From NCBI GenBank assembly GCA_964538565.1, contig CAZIGW010000055.1:1-64000 (forward strand): a stretch of 64,000 bases of DNA, given 5' to 3'. Positions 18,813 to 29,320 of the stretch are shown piece after piece; position 1 is the stretch's first letter; each line of letters opens with the position of its first letter. The translations under genes were made by a program, and so were the position numbers. Source of the DNA: CAYVBN01 sp964538565 (lineage in GTDB: Bacteria > Pseudomonadota > Alphaproteobacteria > Rhizobiales > Xanthobacteraceae). The notes under the pieces are model-generated. The model made no database searches, was not told where the DNA came from, and saw only the letters and a program-made list of their open reading frames with translations.

Positions 18813-20095
18813 CCATCACGCTGATGCTGGTCGGCATGCTGGCGCTCGCGGTGCTCAACGTGCCGATCGCGATCGCGCTCGGCCTCGTCGGCATGGCGGC
18901 GATCCTGCTGATCCAGGGGCCGTCGATGCTGGCAAACGCGGCGCTCGTGATGTTCGACGGCGCCTCCAACTTCTCGCTCAGCGCCATCCCGCTGTTCATC
19001 CTGGCCGGCGCCATCATGAACGCCTCGTCGATCTCGCGGCGGCTGATCGCCTTCGCGTCGGCCGTCGTCGGCTTCGTGCGCGGCGGCCTGTCGATGGTGT
19101 CGATCGGCGCATCGGTGTTCTTCGCCGAGATTTCCGGTTCGGCGGTGGCGGACGTCGCCGCACTCGGCACCTTGCTCATTCCGGCGATGAAGAGCCGCGG
19201 CTATTCGAAGGAGGTGGCGGCGGCCGTCGTCTCCTCCTCGGCGAGTCTCGCCATCATCATCCCGCCGTCGATCCCGATGATCCTCTACGCCGTGATGGCG
19301 CAGACGTCGGTGGTGAAGCTGTTCGTCGCCGGCATCGTGCCCGGCCTGATCGGCGCGCTCGGACTGGCGCTCGCCGCCTACTGGCAGGCGGTGCGCTACG
19401 ACTTCCCGATCGAGGAACGTTTCCGCATCGAGCGCGTCTGGGTGACGTTCAAGGAAGCCCTGTGGGCCTTCATCCTGCCGGTCGCCATTCTCGGCTCGAT
19501 CTTCGGCGGCATCGTCACGGCGACCGAAGGCGCCGGCATGGCGGTGGTGGCTGCGATCGTGGTCGGCGGCTTCATCTACCGCGATCTCGACCTGAAGGAA
19601 CTGCGCAAGGCGTGCGTCGACGGAGGCGTGCAGACCGCGGTCGTGATGTTGCTCGTCGCCGCCTCGGCGCTGATCGGCACGTTCCTCACCGAGGCGCAGC
19701 TGCCGCAGGCGCTCGCCCACGCGATCACCGGCGTGACGACGAACAAGTATGTCGTTCTGCTGCTGCTCAATGTCGCCTTCCTGATCCTCGGGATGTTTCT
19801 CCACTCGGCGGCGGCGATCATCCTGGTGATCCCGATCGTCATGCCGATGGTGACGGCGGTGGGCATCGATCCCATTCACTTCGGCCTGGTGGTCACGCTC
19901 AACCTCGCCATCGGCCAGCAGACGCCGCCGGTCGCGAGCGTGCTGATGGCCTCCTGCGCCATCGCCAAGGCGGACATCTGGGAGACCACCAAGGTCAACC
20001 TGCCGTTCATCGCGGCGCTGCTGCTGGTGCTCGTCGTGTGCACCTACGTGCCGTTCCTCTCGCTCGGCTTGGTCGAGTTCTTCTACGGGAAATAG
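18809..20095 (+). CDS. TRAP transporter large membrane subunit (DctM family)
   Basis: The 428-residue sodium-coupled transport subunit, with about a dozen hydrophobic segments. Typical family stretches: FSLSAIPLFILAGAIMNASSIS near residues 50-70, EISGSAVADVAALGTLLIP, and SSSASLAIIIPPSIPMILYAVMA. The C-terminal half has GMFLHSAAAIILVIPIVMPM and NLAIGQQTPPVASVL, which are diagnostic. The start overlaps the DctQ stop by four bases. It is convergent with the FAD/Fe-S dehydrogenase gene, with 43 bases between, in which no hairpin was seen. Confidence 0.9.
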   Translation: MTITLMLVGMLALAVLNVPIAIALGLVGMAAILLIQGPSMLANAALVMFDGASNFSLSAIPLFILAGAIMNASSISRRLIAFASAVVGFVRGGLSMVSIGASVFFAEISGSAVADVAALGTLLIPAMKSRGYSKEVAAAVVSSSASLAIIIPPSIPMILYAVMAQTSVVKLFVAGIVPGLIGALGLALAAYWQAVRYDFPIEERFRIERVWVTFKEALWAFILPVAILGSIFGGIVTATEGAGMAVVAAIVVGGFIYRDLDLKELRKACVDGGVQTAVVMLLVAASALIGTFLTEAQLPQALAHAITGVTTNKYVVLLLLNVAFLILGMFLHSAAAIILVIPIVMPMVTAVGIDPIHFGLVVTLNLAIGQQTPPVASVLMASCAIAKADIWETTKVNLPFIAALLLVLVVCTYVPFLSLGLVEFFYGK

Positions 20096-20138
20096 GCGCG
20101 GACGTTGACGCATCCCGGCCCTTGGTCGCGGCAGGAAC

Positions 20139-23105
20139 TCACATCGACGAGGATGCCCGTCGTCCGGCCTGCGCCGCCTCGACCGAGCGCGCCAGCACCC
20201 GCGCCACGTGCACCGCTTCGCGGCCGCTGCCGTCACGGATCTGCTGCCGGCAGGACGTGCCGTCGGCCACGATGACGGCATCGGCGGCGGCCTTGCGCAC
20301 CGCCGGCAGCAGCGAGAGTTCGCCCATCGCCAGCGAGACATCGATCGTCTCGGCGGCATAGCCGAACGCGCCCGCCATGCCGCAGCAGCTCGAATCGATC
20401 GTCTCGACCGCGAGACCGGGCACGAGCCGCAGCACCGCCTCGACTGCGCTCATGGCGCCGAACGACTTCTGGTGGCAATGGCCGTGCAGCAGCGCGCGCG
20501 GGGCGATCGGCGCGAGCGGGAGCGACAGGCGACCGGCCTTCGCCTCGCGTGCCAGGAATTCCTCGAACAGGAACGATCGAGCGGCCAGTTGCCGCGCGGG
20601 CTCGTTGCGCAGGAGCGCCGGGATCTCGTCGCGGAAGCCGAGGATGCAGCTCGGCTCGAGACCGACGAGCGGCACGCCGCGCTCGACGAATGGACCAACC
20701 GCCGCAAGCACGCGCTCCGCCTCGCGCCGCGCCTCGCCGGTCTTGCCGACCGAGAGGAAGGTCCGCCCGCAGCACAGCGGGCGCGCCGAGCCGTCGGCGG
20801 GCGCCGCGACATGCACGCGATATCCGCCCGCGCCGAGCACGGCGAGCGCGGCGTCGAGGTTCTCACGCTCGAAGTAGCGGTTGAACGTGTCGGCGAAGAG
20901 CAGGACTTCCGGTCCGTCGGCGGGGCCATGCGCGGCCGGATCGCGAAACACGTCGAAGCGCCAGCCAGGCAGGCGCCGCCGCGCGCTGAAGCCCGTGGCG
21001 CGCTCGGCGAGCTTCGCGACGCCGGGCAGCGCGTCGCGCAGGTTGGCGAGCCACGGCAGCATCGCGGCCCACGGCGCATAGCGCGGCAGATAGCCGACGA
21101 GGCGGTCGCGCAGGGAAAGTCCGAATTTCGCCGCGCGCGCCGCCTGCACCTCGATCTTCATGCGCGCCATGTCGACGCCGGTCGGACACTCGCGCCGGCA
21201 TCCCTTGCAGGAGACGCAGAGCTTCAGCGTCTCCGCCATCTCGTCCGAGGTCAGCGCATCGGGTCCGAGCTGGCCGGTGACGGCGAGGCGCAGCGTGTTG
21301 GCGCGCCCGCGCGTGACGTCCTTCTCGTCGCGCGTCACCCGATACGATGGACACATCACGCCGCCGGCGAGGGCGCGGCAGGCGCCGTTGTTGTTGCACA
21401 TCTCGACCGCGCCCTGGAAACCGCCGCCCGTGCCGGGATAGGCCGACCAGTCGAGATCCGTCGTCATCGGCTCGCCGCGATAGCCGGGGCCGTAGCGGAA
21501 ATGACTGCGGTCGTCGAATTTCGGCGCGCGCACGATCTTGCCGGGATTGAACAGGCCGGCGGGATCGAATCGGTCCTTCACCTCCTCGAACGCGCGCACC
21601 AGGCGGTCGCCGAACATGGCGGCGTGAAACTCCGAGCGCACGAGGCCGTCGCCGTGCTCGCCCGAATGCGAGCCCTTGAATTCGCGCACCATGGCGAAGG
21701 CCTCTTCGGCGATCGCCCGCATCGCCTTGACGTCCTTGTCGAGCCGAAGGTTGAGCACCGGGCGCACGTGCAGGCAGCCGACGGACGCGTGCGCGTACCA
21801 GGTGCCGCGCGTGCCGTGCTTCTCGAAGATCTCGGTCAGGCGCGCCGTATAGTCGGCGAGGTGATCGAGCGGGACGGCGCAGTCCTCCACGAAGGAGACC
21901 GGCTTTCCCTCCTCCTTCATCGACATCATGATGTTGAGACCGGCGGTGCGCACGTCGGTGATGGCGGCCTGCAGCTTGGGGTCGAGCACGTCGACGACGC
22001 CGCCCCAGTGCGCCCCTGCCCTGTCCCAGGCGAAACCGAGATCGCCCATGAGTGCGTGCAACTGCTTCAGGCGCCGCAGGTTCTCGTCCCAGTCGTCCTC
22101 CGCGAACTCGACCAGCAGGATCGCGTCGGGCTCGCCGCGCAGGAAAGCGTCGAGCGTCGGACGGAACATGTCGATGTCATGGGCGAGATCGAGCATCGTG
22201 CGGTCGACGAGTTCGACCGCGATCGGCCCGAGCCGGACGATGTGCTGGGCGGCGTCCATCGCCTCGTAGAAGCGGCCGAAGTGACAGGCCCCGACCGCGC
22301 GCCGTCCGAGCAGCGGCCAGAGCTTGAGCTCGATGCGCGTCGAGAAGGCGAGCGTTCCTTCCGAGCCCACCAGCAAGTGGGCAAGATTGTGGGTCGGCGC
22401 ATTGGGGGCGAGCACGTCGAGATTGTAGCCGCCGACGCGGCGCTGCACCCTGGGAAAGCGCGCCGCGATCTCGTCGGCCTCGCGCAGCCCGATGGCGAGG
22501 AGATCCTGCGCGAGGGGGCGCAGCCGGGAATCCGTCGGCACGTCGGAGAGGCCGGCGGATACCGCGCCGAAATGCGCGCGCGTCCCGTCCGCCAGCACGG
22601 CGTCGATCGAGAGCACGTTGTCGCGCGTCGTGCCGTAGCGCAGCGAGCGCGCGCCGCACGAATTGTTGCCGGCCATGCCGCCGAGCGTCGCCCGTGAGGC
22701 GGTCGAGATGTCGACCGGAAACCACAGGCCGTGTGGCCTGAGCTGCCGGTTGAGGTCGTCGAGCACGATGCCGGGTTCGACCGCGCAGCGCCAGCCGGCC
22801 ACGTCGAGATCGACAACGTGGTTAAGGTATTTCGAGCAGTCGACGACGAGGGACTCGTTGACCGTCTGCCCGCTCTGCGACGTGCCGCCGCCGCGCGGCA
22901 GCACACTCACGCCCTCCGCGCGGGCGATGGCGAGCGCCCGTTCCGCCTCCGCGACCGTGCGGGGCGCCACCACCCCGATGGGCATCATCTGGTAGTGGGA
23001 CGCATCCGTGGCGTAGCGCCCGCGCGTGAACGGGTCGAAGGCCACGTTCCCGCCCATCTCCGCCCGCAGGCGACGCTCCAGCCCGGGCAGCAGCTTGGCG
23101 CCCAT
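20139..23105 (-). CDS. FAD-linked oxidase/Fe-S protein fusion (YdiJ/D-2-hydroxyacid dehydrogenase type)
   Basis: A 988-residue fusion oxidising a 2-hydroxyacid such as D-lactate, glycolate or D-2-hydroxyglutarate. The N-terminal PCMH-type FAD domain has VLPRGGGTSQSGQTV (about 69-83) and an FAD-oxidase C-terminal domain; the second half has a ferredoxin-like cluster motif CVSCKGCRREC (Cys630, 633, 636, 640) and CCG-type domains (CCGRTFLS, HGHCHQKS, SSCCGMAG). The start at 23105 is chosen for its ribosome site (AAGGAA, about 5 bases upstream); ATGs further upstream would add up to 38 unrelated residues. It is divergent from the serine-glyoxylate aminotransferase gene, suggesting glyoxylate/glycolate chemistry. 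Confidence 0.82.
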   Translation of the reverse strand: MGAKLLPGLERRLRAEMGGNVAFDPFTRGRYATDASHYQMMPIGVVAPRTVAEAERALAIARAEGVSVLPRGGGTSQSGQTVNESLVVDCSKYLNHVVDLDVAGWRCAVEPGIVLDDLNRQLRPHGLWFPVDISTASRATLGGMAGNNSCGARSLRYGTTRDNVLSIDAVLADGTRAHFGAVSAGLSDVPTDSRLRPLAQDLLAIGLREADEIAARFPRVQRRVGGYNLDVLAPNAPTHNLAHLLVGSEGTLAFSTRIELKLWPLLGRRAVGACHFGRFYEAMDAAQHIVRLGPIAVELVDRTMLDLAHDIDMFRPTLDAFLRGEPDAILLVEFAEDDWDENLRRLKQLHALMGDLGFAWDRAGAHWGGVVDVLDPKLQAAITDVRTAGLNIMMSMKEEGKPVSFVEDCAVPLDHLADYTARLTEIFEKHGTRGTWYAHASVGCLHVRPVLNLRLDKDVKAMRAIAEEAFAMVREFKGSHSGEHGDGLVRSEFHAAMFGDRLVRAFEEVKDRFDPAGLFNPGKIVRAPKFDDRSHFRYGPGYRGEPMTTDLDWSAYPGTGGGFQGAVEMCNNNGACRALAGGVMCPSYRVTRDEKDVTRGRANTLRLAVTGQLGPDALTSDEMAETLKLCVSCKGCRRECPTGVDMARMKIEVQAARAAKFGLSLRDRLVGYLPRYAPWAAMLPWLANLRDALPGVAKLAERATGFSARRRLPGWRFDVFRDPAAHGPADGPEVLLFADTFNRYFERENLDAALAVLGAGGYRVHVAAPADGSARPLCCGRTFLSVGKTGEARREAERVLAAVGPFVERGVPLVGLEPSCILGFRDEIPALLRNEPARQLAARSFLFEEFLAREAKAGRLSLPLAPIAPRALLHGHCHQKSFGAMSAVEAVLRLVPGLAVETIDSSCCGMAGAFGYAAETIDVSLAMGELSLLPAVRKAAADAVIVADGTSCRQQIRDGSGREAVHVARVLARSVEAAQAGRRASSSM

Positions 23106-23301
23106 CGTCTTCCTTAACGCCGTTGCCAACGAGTGAAAGGCTACCTCTGCCAAGAGGCTTGACTGACTGTCGCATTCGTCCTTCATGGCGGCAAGCCGCA
23201 TGCTGCGGCGCATCACCATCGAACCTGATCTCGAATCCCGGCCGGCGAGCGACTGGGAGCCGGATCACCGGGACTCCAGTCCGAACTCGAAGGAAAGCCT
23301 G

Positions 23302-24510
23302 ATGTCGAAGAATTCCTCGCGCGTTGCCGGGCGCCATTTCCTGCACATTCCGGGGCCGTCGCCGCTGCCCGACCGGGTCCTGCGGGCGATGGACACGCCG
23401 ATCATCGACCACCGCGGCCCCGAATTTCAGAAGCTGGCCAAGGGCGTGCTCGAGGGCATCAAGACGATCTTCAAGACCTCCAATCCGGTGATCATCTACA
23501 CGGCGACCGGCACCGGCGCCTGGGAGGGCGCGCTCGTCAACACGCTTTCGCCCGGCGACCGCGTGCTGATGGTGGAGACCGGCCAGTTCGCCGCGCAGTG
23601 GAAGAACATGGCGACGCGGCTCGGCCTCAGGCCCGAGGTCATCCCGACCGACTGGCGCACCGGCGCCGATCCGGCCGTGATCGAGGACCATCTGCGCAAG
23701 GACAAGAACCACGAGATCAAGGCGGTCTGCGTCCTCCACAACGAGACCTCGACCGGGTGCCTCTCCTCGATCGCGGACGTTCGCAAGGCGATCGACGCGG
23801 CGCGCCACCCGGCCCTGCTCATGGTCGACACGATCTCCTCGCTCGCCTCGACCGACTACCGCCATGACGAATGGGGCGTCGACGTCTCGGTGGGCGGCGC
23901 CCAGAAGGGCCTGATGCTGCCGCCCGGCATGTCGTTCAACGCGGTGAGCGACAAGGCGCTCGCGGCCGCCAAGACCTCCAAGCTGCCGAAGTCGTTCCTG
24001 TCCTGGGACGACATGCTCGGCATGAACAAGGTCGGCTTCTTCCCCTACACGCCCGCCACCCAGATGCTGCAGGGGCTGGCGCAGAGCATCGCCATGCTGC
24101 ACGAGGAAGGCCTCGACAACGTGTTCGCCCGCCACGACCGCCTCGCCGAGGCGACGCGGCGCGCCGTGCGCGCCTGGGGCCTCGAAACCCTGTGCCGCGA
24201 GCCGAAGCAGCACTCGCCGACCATCACGGCCGTGCTCCTGCCCGAGGGCCACGACGCCGACGCGTTCCGGGCGCTCGCGCTCGAGCACTTCAACATCTCC
24301 TACGGGGCGAGCTTCGGCCCCTATGCGGGCAGGTATTTCCGCATCGGCCACCTCGGCGACCTCAACGACGGCATGCTGCTCGGCGCGCTCGCCATCACCG
24401 AGATGGCGCTCACCCTTGCCGGCGTGCCGATCCGCAAGGGCGGCGTGCAGGCGGCGATCGACTACATCACGTCGGCCCACAAGCAGCCGGCGCGCGCCGC
24501 CGCGGAGTAA
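23302..24510 (+). CDS. Serine-glyoxylate/alanine-glyoxylate aminotransferase (class V, PLP)
   Basis: Transfers the amino group of serine (or alanine) to glyoxylate, giving hydroxypyruvate and glycine. The 402-residue class-V fold carries the N-terminal HFLHIPGPSPLPDRVL, the phosphate-site TGTGAWEGAL and the PLP lysine in SVGGAQKGLMLPPG. The ATG at 23302 has AAGGAAAG upstream; the frame extends further with no support. It looks like the serine-cycle/photorespiratory enzyme SgaA. The divergent gene encodes a 2-hydroxyacid dehydrogenase, consistent with glyoxylate metabolism. Confidence 0.87.
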   Translation: MSKNSSRVAGRHFLHIPGPSPLPDRVLRAMDTPIIDHRGPEFQKLAKGVLEGIKTIFKTSNPVIIYTATGTGAWEGALVNTLSPGDRVLMVETGQFAAQWKNMATRLGLRPEVIPTDWRTGADPAVIEDHLRKDKNHEIKAVCVLHNETSTGCLSSIADVRKAIDAARHPALLMVDTISSLASTDYRHDEWGVDVSVGGAQKGLMLPPGMSFNAVSDKALAAAKTSKLPKSFLSWDDMLGMNKVGFFPYTPATQMLQGLAQSIAMLHEEGLDNVFARHDRLAEATRRAVRAWGLETLCREPKQHSPTITAVLLPEGHDADAFRALALEHFNISYGASFGPYAGRYFRIGHLGDLNDGMLLGALAITEMALTLAGVPIRKGGVQAAIDYITSAHKQPARAAAE

Positions 24511-24539
24511 GCCGCCGCCATTCCCGGATCGAGGACGCA

Positions 24540-24570
24540 CGGGGTCGGCCCAGGCCGGCCCCGTTTTTCT
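24540..24570 (+). terminator. Rho-independent terminator after the aminotransferase gene
   Basis: Stem CGGGGTCGG/CCGGCCCCG (one G-T pair) with a short CCAGG loop, then TTTTTCT. It lies 30 bases after the stop codon. Confidence 0.85.
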
Positions 24571-24726
24571 TTCGAGGGAGGCCGGATCGGGCCGCTCCGG
24601 AAAGGCTGGAGGAATTTTCTTTCCATTGGGCCAAGGAGACGGCCCGGATCGCCCAGGTCCCGGGGCCCGCGTGCTCACGTGCGATCTCAAGTGCGCCCGC
24701 CGGCCGATCCCGGGCCGCCGAGCCGC

Positions 24727-25439
<713 letters not shown>

Positions 25440-25443
<4 letters not shown>

Positions 25444-26201
25444 GACGCGACGGCCTCCTGCTCGCCGAGGTAGGCGCGGCGCACCTCGGCATCGGCCTGG
25501 ATGGCGGCGGGCGGACCGGAGGCGATGACCCGGCCGTAGACCAGCACGGTGATGCGGTCAGCGAGCGCGAACACCGCCTCCATGTCGTGCTCGATCAGGA
25601 GGATCGTGTACTCGCCCTTGAGCGCGCGCAGAAGCGCGACCATGCGGGCGGATTCCTCCGGCCCCATGCCGGCCATCGGCTCGTCGAGCAGCAGCATGTG
25701 CGGCTTGGTGGCGAGCGCCATGGCGATCTCGAGCTGGCGATGCTCGCCGTGACTCAGACGCGAGACGCGCGTGTCGGCGCGTCCGGCGAGCCCGACGCGC
25801 TCGAGCGCCGCGCGGGCCGGCTCGCGCAGCGCCGGTTCGCTCCGTGCCGGCCGCCAGAAGCGGAACGAATGCCCGGCATGCGCCTGCACCGCGAGCGCCA
25901 CGTTGTCGAGCGCGGTGAGGTCGGGAAAGAGCGAGGTGATCTGAAACGAGCGGGCGAGCCCGAGCGCGCTGCGGCGATGGACCGGAAGCGCCGTGATGTC
26001 GCGTCCGGAAAATTCGATCCGGCCGGCGTTCGGGGCGATCTCGCCCGCGAGCTGGCCGATCAGCGTCGTCTTGCCGGCCCCGTTCGGGCCGATCACCGCG
26101 TGCAGCTCGCCGCGCATGATGTCGAGCGAGATTTCGTCGGCGGCGACGACGCCGCCGAAGCGTCGGGTCAGGCGCTCGACGCGCAGCAGGGGCTCAGTCA
26201 T
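25440..26201 (-). CDS. livG: Branched-chain amino acid-type ABC transporter ATPase LivG
   Basis: A 253-residue ATPase partnering LivF. Walker A is GPNGAGKTT, followed by LARSFQITSLFPDLTALDNVALAVQ (LivG-specific), the signature LSHGEHRQLEIAMAL, where His-Gly-Glu-His replaces the common Gly-Gly-Gln, and LLLDEPMAGMGPEES. This variant signature is usual for LivG. It overlaps livM by eight bases upstream and livF by four bases downstream. Confidence 0.9.
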
Positions 26202-27141
26202 GGGCGCCCCTCGTCAACAGACCGTCGATGCCGCCGCGCGCGAACAGGATGACGATCAGGAACAACGGGCCGAGCAGGATCTGCGAGTACTCGGTGACGC
26301 CCGACAGGACCTCCTCCAGCACCAGCAGCGTCACCGCGCCGATCAGCGGGCCGAAGGTCGATCCCATGCCGCCGAGCACCACCATGACGATGAGATCGCC
26401 GGAGCGGGTCCAATGCATCATGGCGGGGCTGACGAACTCGGTGTTGTTGGCGAGCAGCGCGCCGGCCATTCCGCACAGCGTCCCGGCGATCACGAATCCG
26501 GCGAGGCGGTAGCGGAAGGTCGGAAAGCCGATCGCGCGCATGCGGCGCTCGTTCGAACGCGCGCCGCGCAGCACCATGCCGAAGCGCGAGTTGACGAGCC
26601 GCCAGACGAGATAGATCGCGGCGAGCAGCAGGGCGAGGCACAGATAGTAGAACGCGACCCTGTTGGAGAGATCGAGCAGGCCGCCGAATTGGCTGCGCCG
26701 ATAGATGGTGAGGCCGTCGTCGCCGCCGTAGCGGTCGAGCCCCTCGGCCACGTAGTAGGCCATCTGGGCGAACGCCAGCGTGATCATGATGAAGTAGACG
26801 CCGCGCGTGCGCAGGCTGAGCGCGCCGACCACGAGGGCAAAGAGCGCGGAGACGGCGAGCGCGACGGGCCACTGGGCGAAGCCGGAGGCGATCCCCTCGT
26901 GCGCCAGGATGCCGATCGCGTAGCCGCCGAGCCCGAGATAGGCGGCGTGCCCGAAGCTCACCATGCCGCCGTAGCCGAGGATGAGATTGAGACTGGTGGC
27001 GGCGAGTGCCAGGATGAGGACGCGGGTGAACAGCGTGAGCGGAAAGACATTCCCGGTGACGGCCGCATAGAGCGGCACGAGCGCCAGCGCGGTCAGCAGC
27101 GTGACGACAACAAGGCTGCGGGGAGCGAGCCGGGATTTCAT
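26194..27141 (-). CDS. livM: Branched-chain amino acid-type ABC transporter permease LivM
   Basis: A 315-residue permease with about nine hydrophobic helices. The family core LNLILGYGGMVSFGHAAYLGLGGYA and the cytoplasmic loop SNERRMRAIGFPTFRYRLAGFVIAG are present. The start is ATG 27141, overlapping the livH stop (ATGA); the open frame continuing upstream is only the shadow of livH. Confidence 0.9.
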   Translation of the reverse strand: MKSRLAPRSLVVVTLLTALALVPLYAAVTGNVFPLTLFTRVLILALAATSLNLILGYGGMVSFGHAAYLGLGGYAIGILAHEGIASGFAQWPVALAVSALFALVVGALSLRTRGVYFIMITLAFAQMAYYVAEGLDRYGGDDGLTIYRRSQFGGLLDLSNRVAFYYLCLALLLAAIYLVWRLVNSRFGMVLRGARSNERRMRAIGFPTFRYRLAGFVIAGTLCGMAGALLANNTEFVSPAMMHWTRSGDLIVMVVLGGMGSTFGPLIGAVTLLVLEEVLSGVTEYSQILLGPLFLIVILFARGGIDGLLTRGAHD

Positions 27142-28055
27142 CGGCCGGAAACCGGAAACAGGCCCTCCGGCCGCAGCACCAGGACCACGGCCATCAGCAG
27201 GTAGATCAGCATCGAGGAGATCGCGGGCGCGAGCGTCGAGGCGGCGGCCGGGCTCATGACGAGCTTGAACAGGTCGGGCAGGAACGCCCTTCCCATCGTG
27301 TCGACGAGGCCGACGAACACCGAAGCGACGAAGGCGCCGCGGATCGACCCGATGCCGCCGATCACGATGACCAGGAAGGCGAGAATGAGAATGTTCTCGC
27401 CCATGCCGATCTGCGCGGTGAGGATCGGCGCCTGCATCAGGCCGGCGAGGCCGGCGAGCGCCGCGCCGAGCCCGAACACGAAGGTGTAGAGCAGCCTGAT
27501 GTTGACGCCGAGCGCGCCCACCATCTCGCGGTTCGTGGCGCCGGCGCGGATCAGCATGCCGACGCGCGTACGCATCACCAGCACGTAGAGAAACGCGGCG
27601 ACCAGGAGCGCCATCGCGATGATGGCCAGCCGGTAGGCCGGATAGGGAACACCGGGCAGGATCTCGACCGACACGCTGAGCCAGGCGGGCAGCGGCAGGT
27701 TCATGCCGGCCGGCCCCCACACCACCCGCACCGCCTCGTTGAAGAACAGGATCAGCCCGAACGTGCCGAGCAAATGATCGAGGTGATCGCGGCCGTTGAG
27801 CCGGCGCAGCGCGATCACCTCGACCGCCATGCCGACCACGAGGGTCGCGGCGAGCGAAAGGACCGCGGCGAGCACGAAGCTGCCGGTCAGCGCCGCGAAG
27901 GTCGCCGCGAAATAAGCCCCGATCATGTAGAACGAGCCGTGCGCCAGATTGACGAGATCCATGATCCCGAACACGAGCGTCAGCCCGGCCGCGAGCAGGA
28001 ACAGCAGGAGGCCGAACTGCAGACCGTTCAGGCACTGTTCGATCAGGAGCACCAT
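27138..28055 (-). CDS. livH: Branched-chain amino acid-type ABC transporter permease LivH
   Basis: A 305-residue permease with about eight helices. It begins VLLIEQCLNGLQFGLLLFLLAAGLTLVFGIMDLVNLAHGSFYMIGAY, where LTLVFG...NLAHG is the LivH signature, and contains RMRTRVGMLIRA-like coupling sequence (VMRTRVGMLIRAGATNREM). It pairs with LivM and lies 92 bases downstream of the binding protein gene. Confidence 0.9.
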   Translation of the reverse strand: MVLLIEQCLNGLQFGLLLFLLAAGLTLVFGIMDLVNLAHGSFYMIGAYFAATFAALTGSFVLAAVLSLAATLVVGMAVEVIALRRLNGRDHLDHLLGTFGLILFFNEAVRVVWGPAGMNLPLPAWLSVSVEILPGVPYPAYRLAIIAMALLVAAFLYVLVMRTRVGMLIRAGATNREMVGALGVNIRLLYTFVFGLGAALAGLAGLMQAPILTAQIGMGENILILAFLVIVIGGIGSIRGAFVASVFVGLVDTMGRAFLPDLFKLVMSPAAASTLAPAISSMLIYLLMAVVLVLRPEGLFPVSGR

Positions 28056-28147
28056 GGCTTTCGGGCGTGGCTGACGGCGATCGCCTCGTCAAATCGGTCG
28101 GCGGGCGCGCGTCGCGCACGTCCGCCCGGCGGCGTCCTGGGCCGCGT

Positions 28148-29320
28148 TCACTTCATCGGGCAGCGATCGTGGAAGCGATCCTGGTCGTTCTCCACGATCG
28201 TGGCGACGGTCTTGAGGACGAGCTCGCCGCCCGGGTTCTTCACCACGTCCTGCAGATAGAAGCTCTGGATCGGGAAGTGGTTGTTGCCGAACCGGAACGG
28301 CCCGCGCACCGACTTGAAGTCCGCCTTCTCCATCGCCTTGCGCATCTCGTCCTTTTTTGTGAGGTCGCCCTTCACGGCGACGACCGCGCTGTTGGCGAGA
28401 TTGGCCGCGTCGTAGGACTGCGCGCCGTAGAACGACGGCGAGGACTTGTACTTGCTCCTGTAGTCGGCGACGAACTTGCGGTTGACGTCGTAAGGCAGGT
28501 CGTTGACCCATTGCTGCGCGCCGGGCACGCCGAGCGCGAGCTCCTTCTGGCGCGGCAGCGAAAGTTCGTCGATTGTGAACGCGGTATAGAGCGGGATCTG
28601 TCCCTTGAGGCCGGCCTGCGCGTATTGGCCGAGGAACTGCACCCCCGCCGCGCCCGGATAGAACACGAAGATCGCGTCGGGTCGCGCCGCGCGCGCCTTC
28701 GAGAGTTCGGCCGAGAAGTCGAGCTGGTCCGGCCATTTCGTCAGCTCCTGGCCGACGATCCTGCCCTTGAAGGTCGAGGCGACGCCCGCGAGCATGTCCT
28801 TGCCGGCCGCGTAGTTCGGCCCGATCAGGAAGACCGACTTCACGCCCTTCTGGTTCATGTAGAGACCCATCGCCTGCGGCGTCTGGTCGTTCTGCCACGA
28901 GGTCGAGAAGAAATAGGGCGAGCACAGTTCACCGGCGACCTGCGAGGGGCCGGCATTCGCGCCGATCAGGAAGGTCTTCGAATCGACGACCGGCTTGAGT
29001 GAGGCGAGCAGCACGTTCGACCAGATGTAGCCGACCACGAAGTCGACGTGGTCCGCCTCGATGAGCTTCTGCGTCTTCTGCTTGCCGACCTCCGGCTTCT
29101 GCTGGTCGTCCTCGTAGATCACCTCGACCGGCAGACCGCCCATCTTGCGGCCGAGATGATCGAGCGCGAGTTCGAACGAGTTGCGCATGTCGTTGCCGAT
29201 CACGGCGGTCGGGCCGCTGAACGTGCTGACGAAGCCGATCTTGACGTTCTTGCTCTGCGCCAGCGCAGGTCCGCCCGCCAGCGCCAGGATGACGCCGGCT
29301 GTCAGTGCGGTCGCTTTCAT
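28148..29320 (-). CDS. Liv-type periplasmic substrate-binding protein (LivJ/LivK family)
   Basis: A 390-residue receptor of ligand-binding family type 1. The signal peptide (MKATALTAGVILALAGGPALAQ) is followed by VKIGFVSTFSGPTAVIGNDM, the family start. The start is well supported by GGAGGGG just upstream; the open frame runs far beyond it but opposite another gene. It heads the operon livK-H-M-G-F. Its substrate pocket cannot be identified by eye. In the promoter region it shares a 12-base motif with the divergent M24 gene (29379-29390), so the two may be co-regulated and the transported compound may relate to that enzyme. Confidence 0.88.
   Translation of the reverse strand: MKATALTAGVILALAGGPALAQSKNVKIGFVSTFSGPTAVIGNDMRNSFELALDHLGRKMGGLPVEVIYEDDQQKPEVGKQKTQKLIEADHVDFVVGYIWSNVLLASLKPVVDSKTFLIGANAGPSQVAGELCSPYFFSTSWQNDQTPQAMGLYMNQKGVKSVFLIGPNYAAGKDMLAGVASTFKGRIVGQELTKWPDQLDFSAELSKARAARPDAIFVFYPGAAGVQFLGQYAQAGLKGQIPLYTAFTIDELSLPRQKELALGVPGAQQWVNDLPYDVNRKFVADYRSKYKSSPSFYGAQSYDAANLANSAVVAVKGDLTKKDEMRKAMEKADFKSVRGPFRFGNNHFPIQSFYLQDVVKNPGGELVLKTVATIVENDQDRFHDRCPMK

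Noticed and set aside
23106..23301. Promoter TTGACT at 23159-23164 for the aminotransferase gene
   Set aside because: No acceptable -10 hexamer lies at normal spacing.
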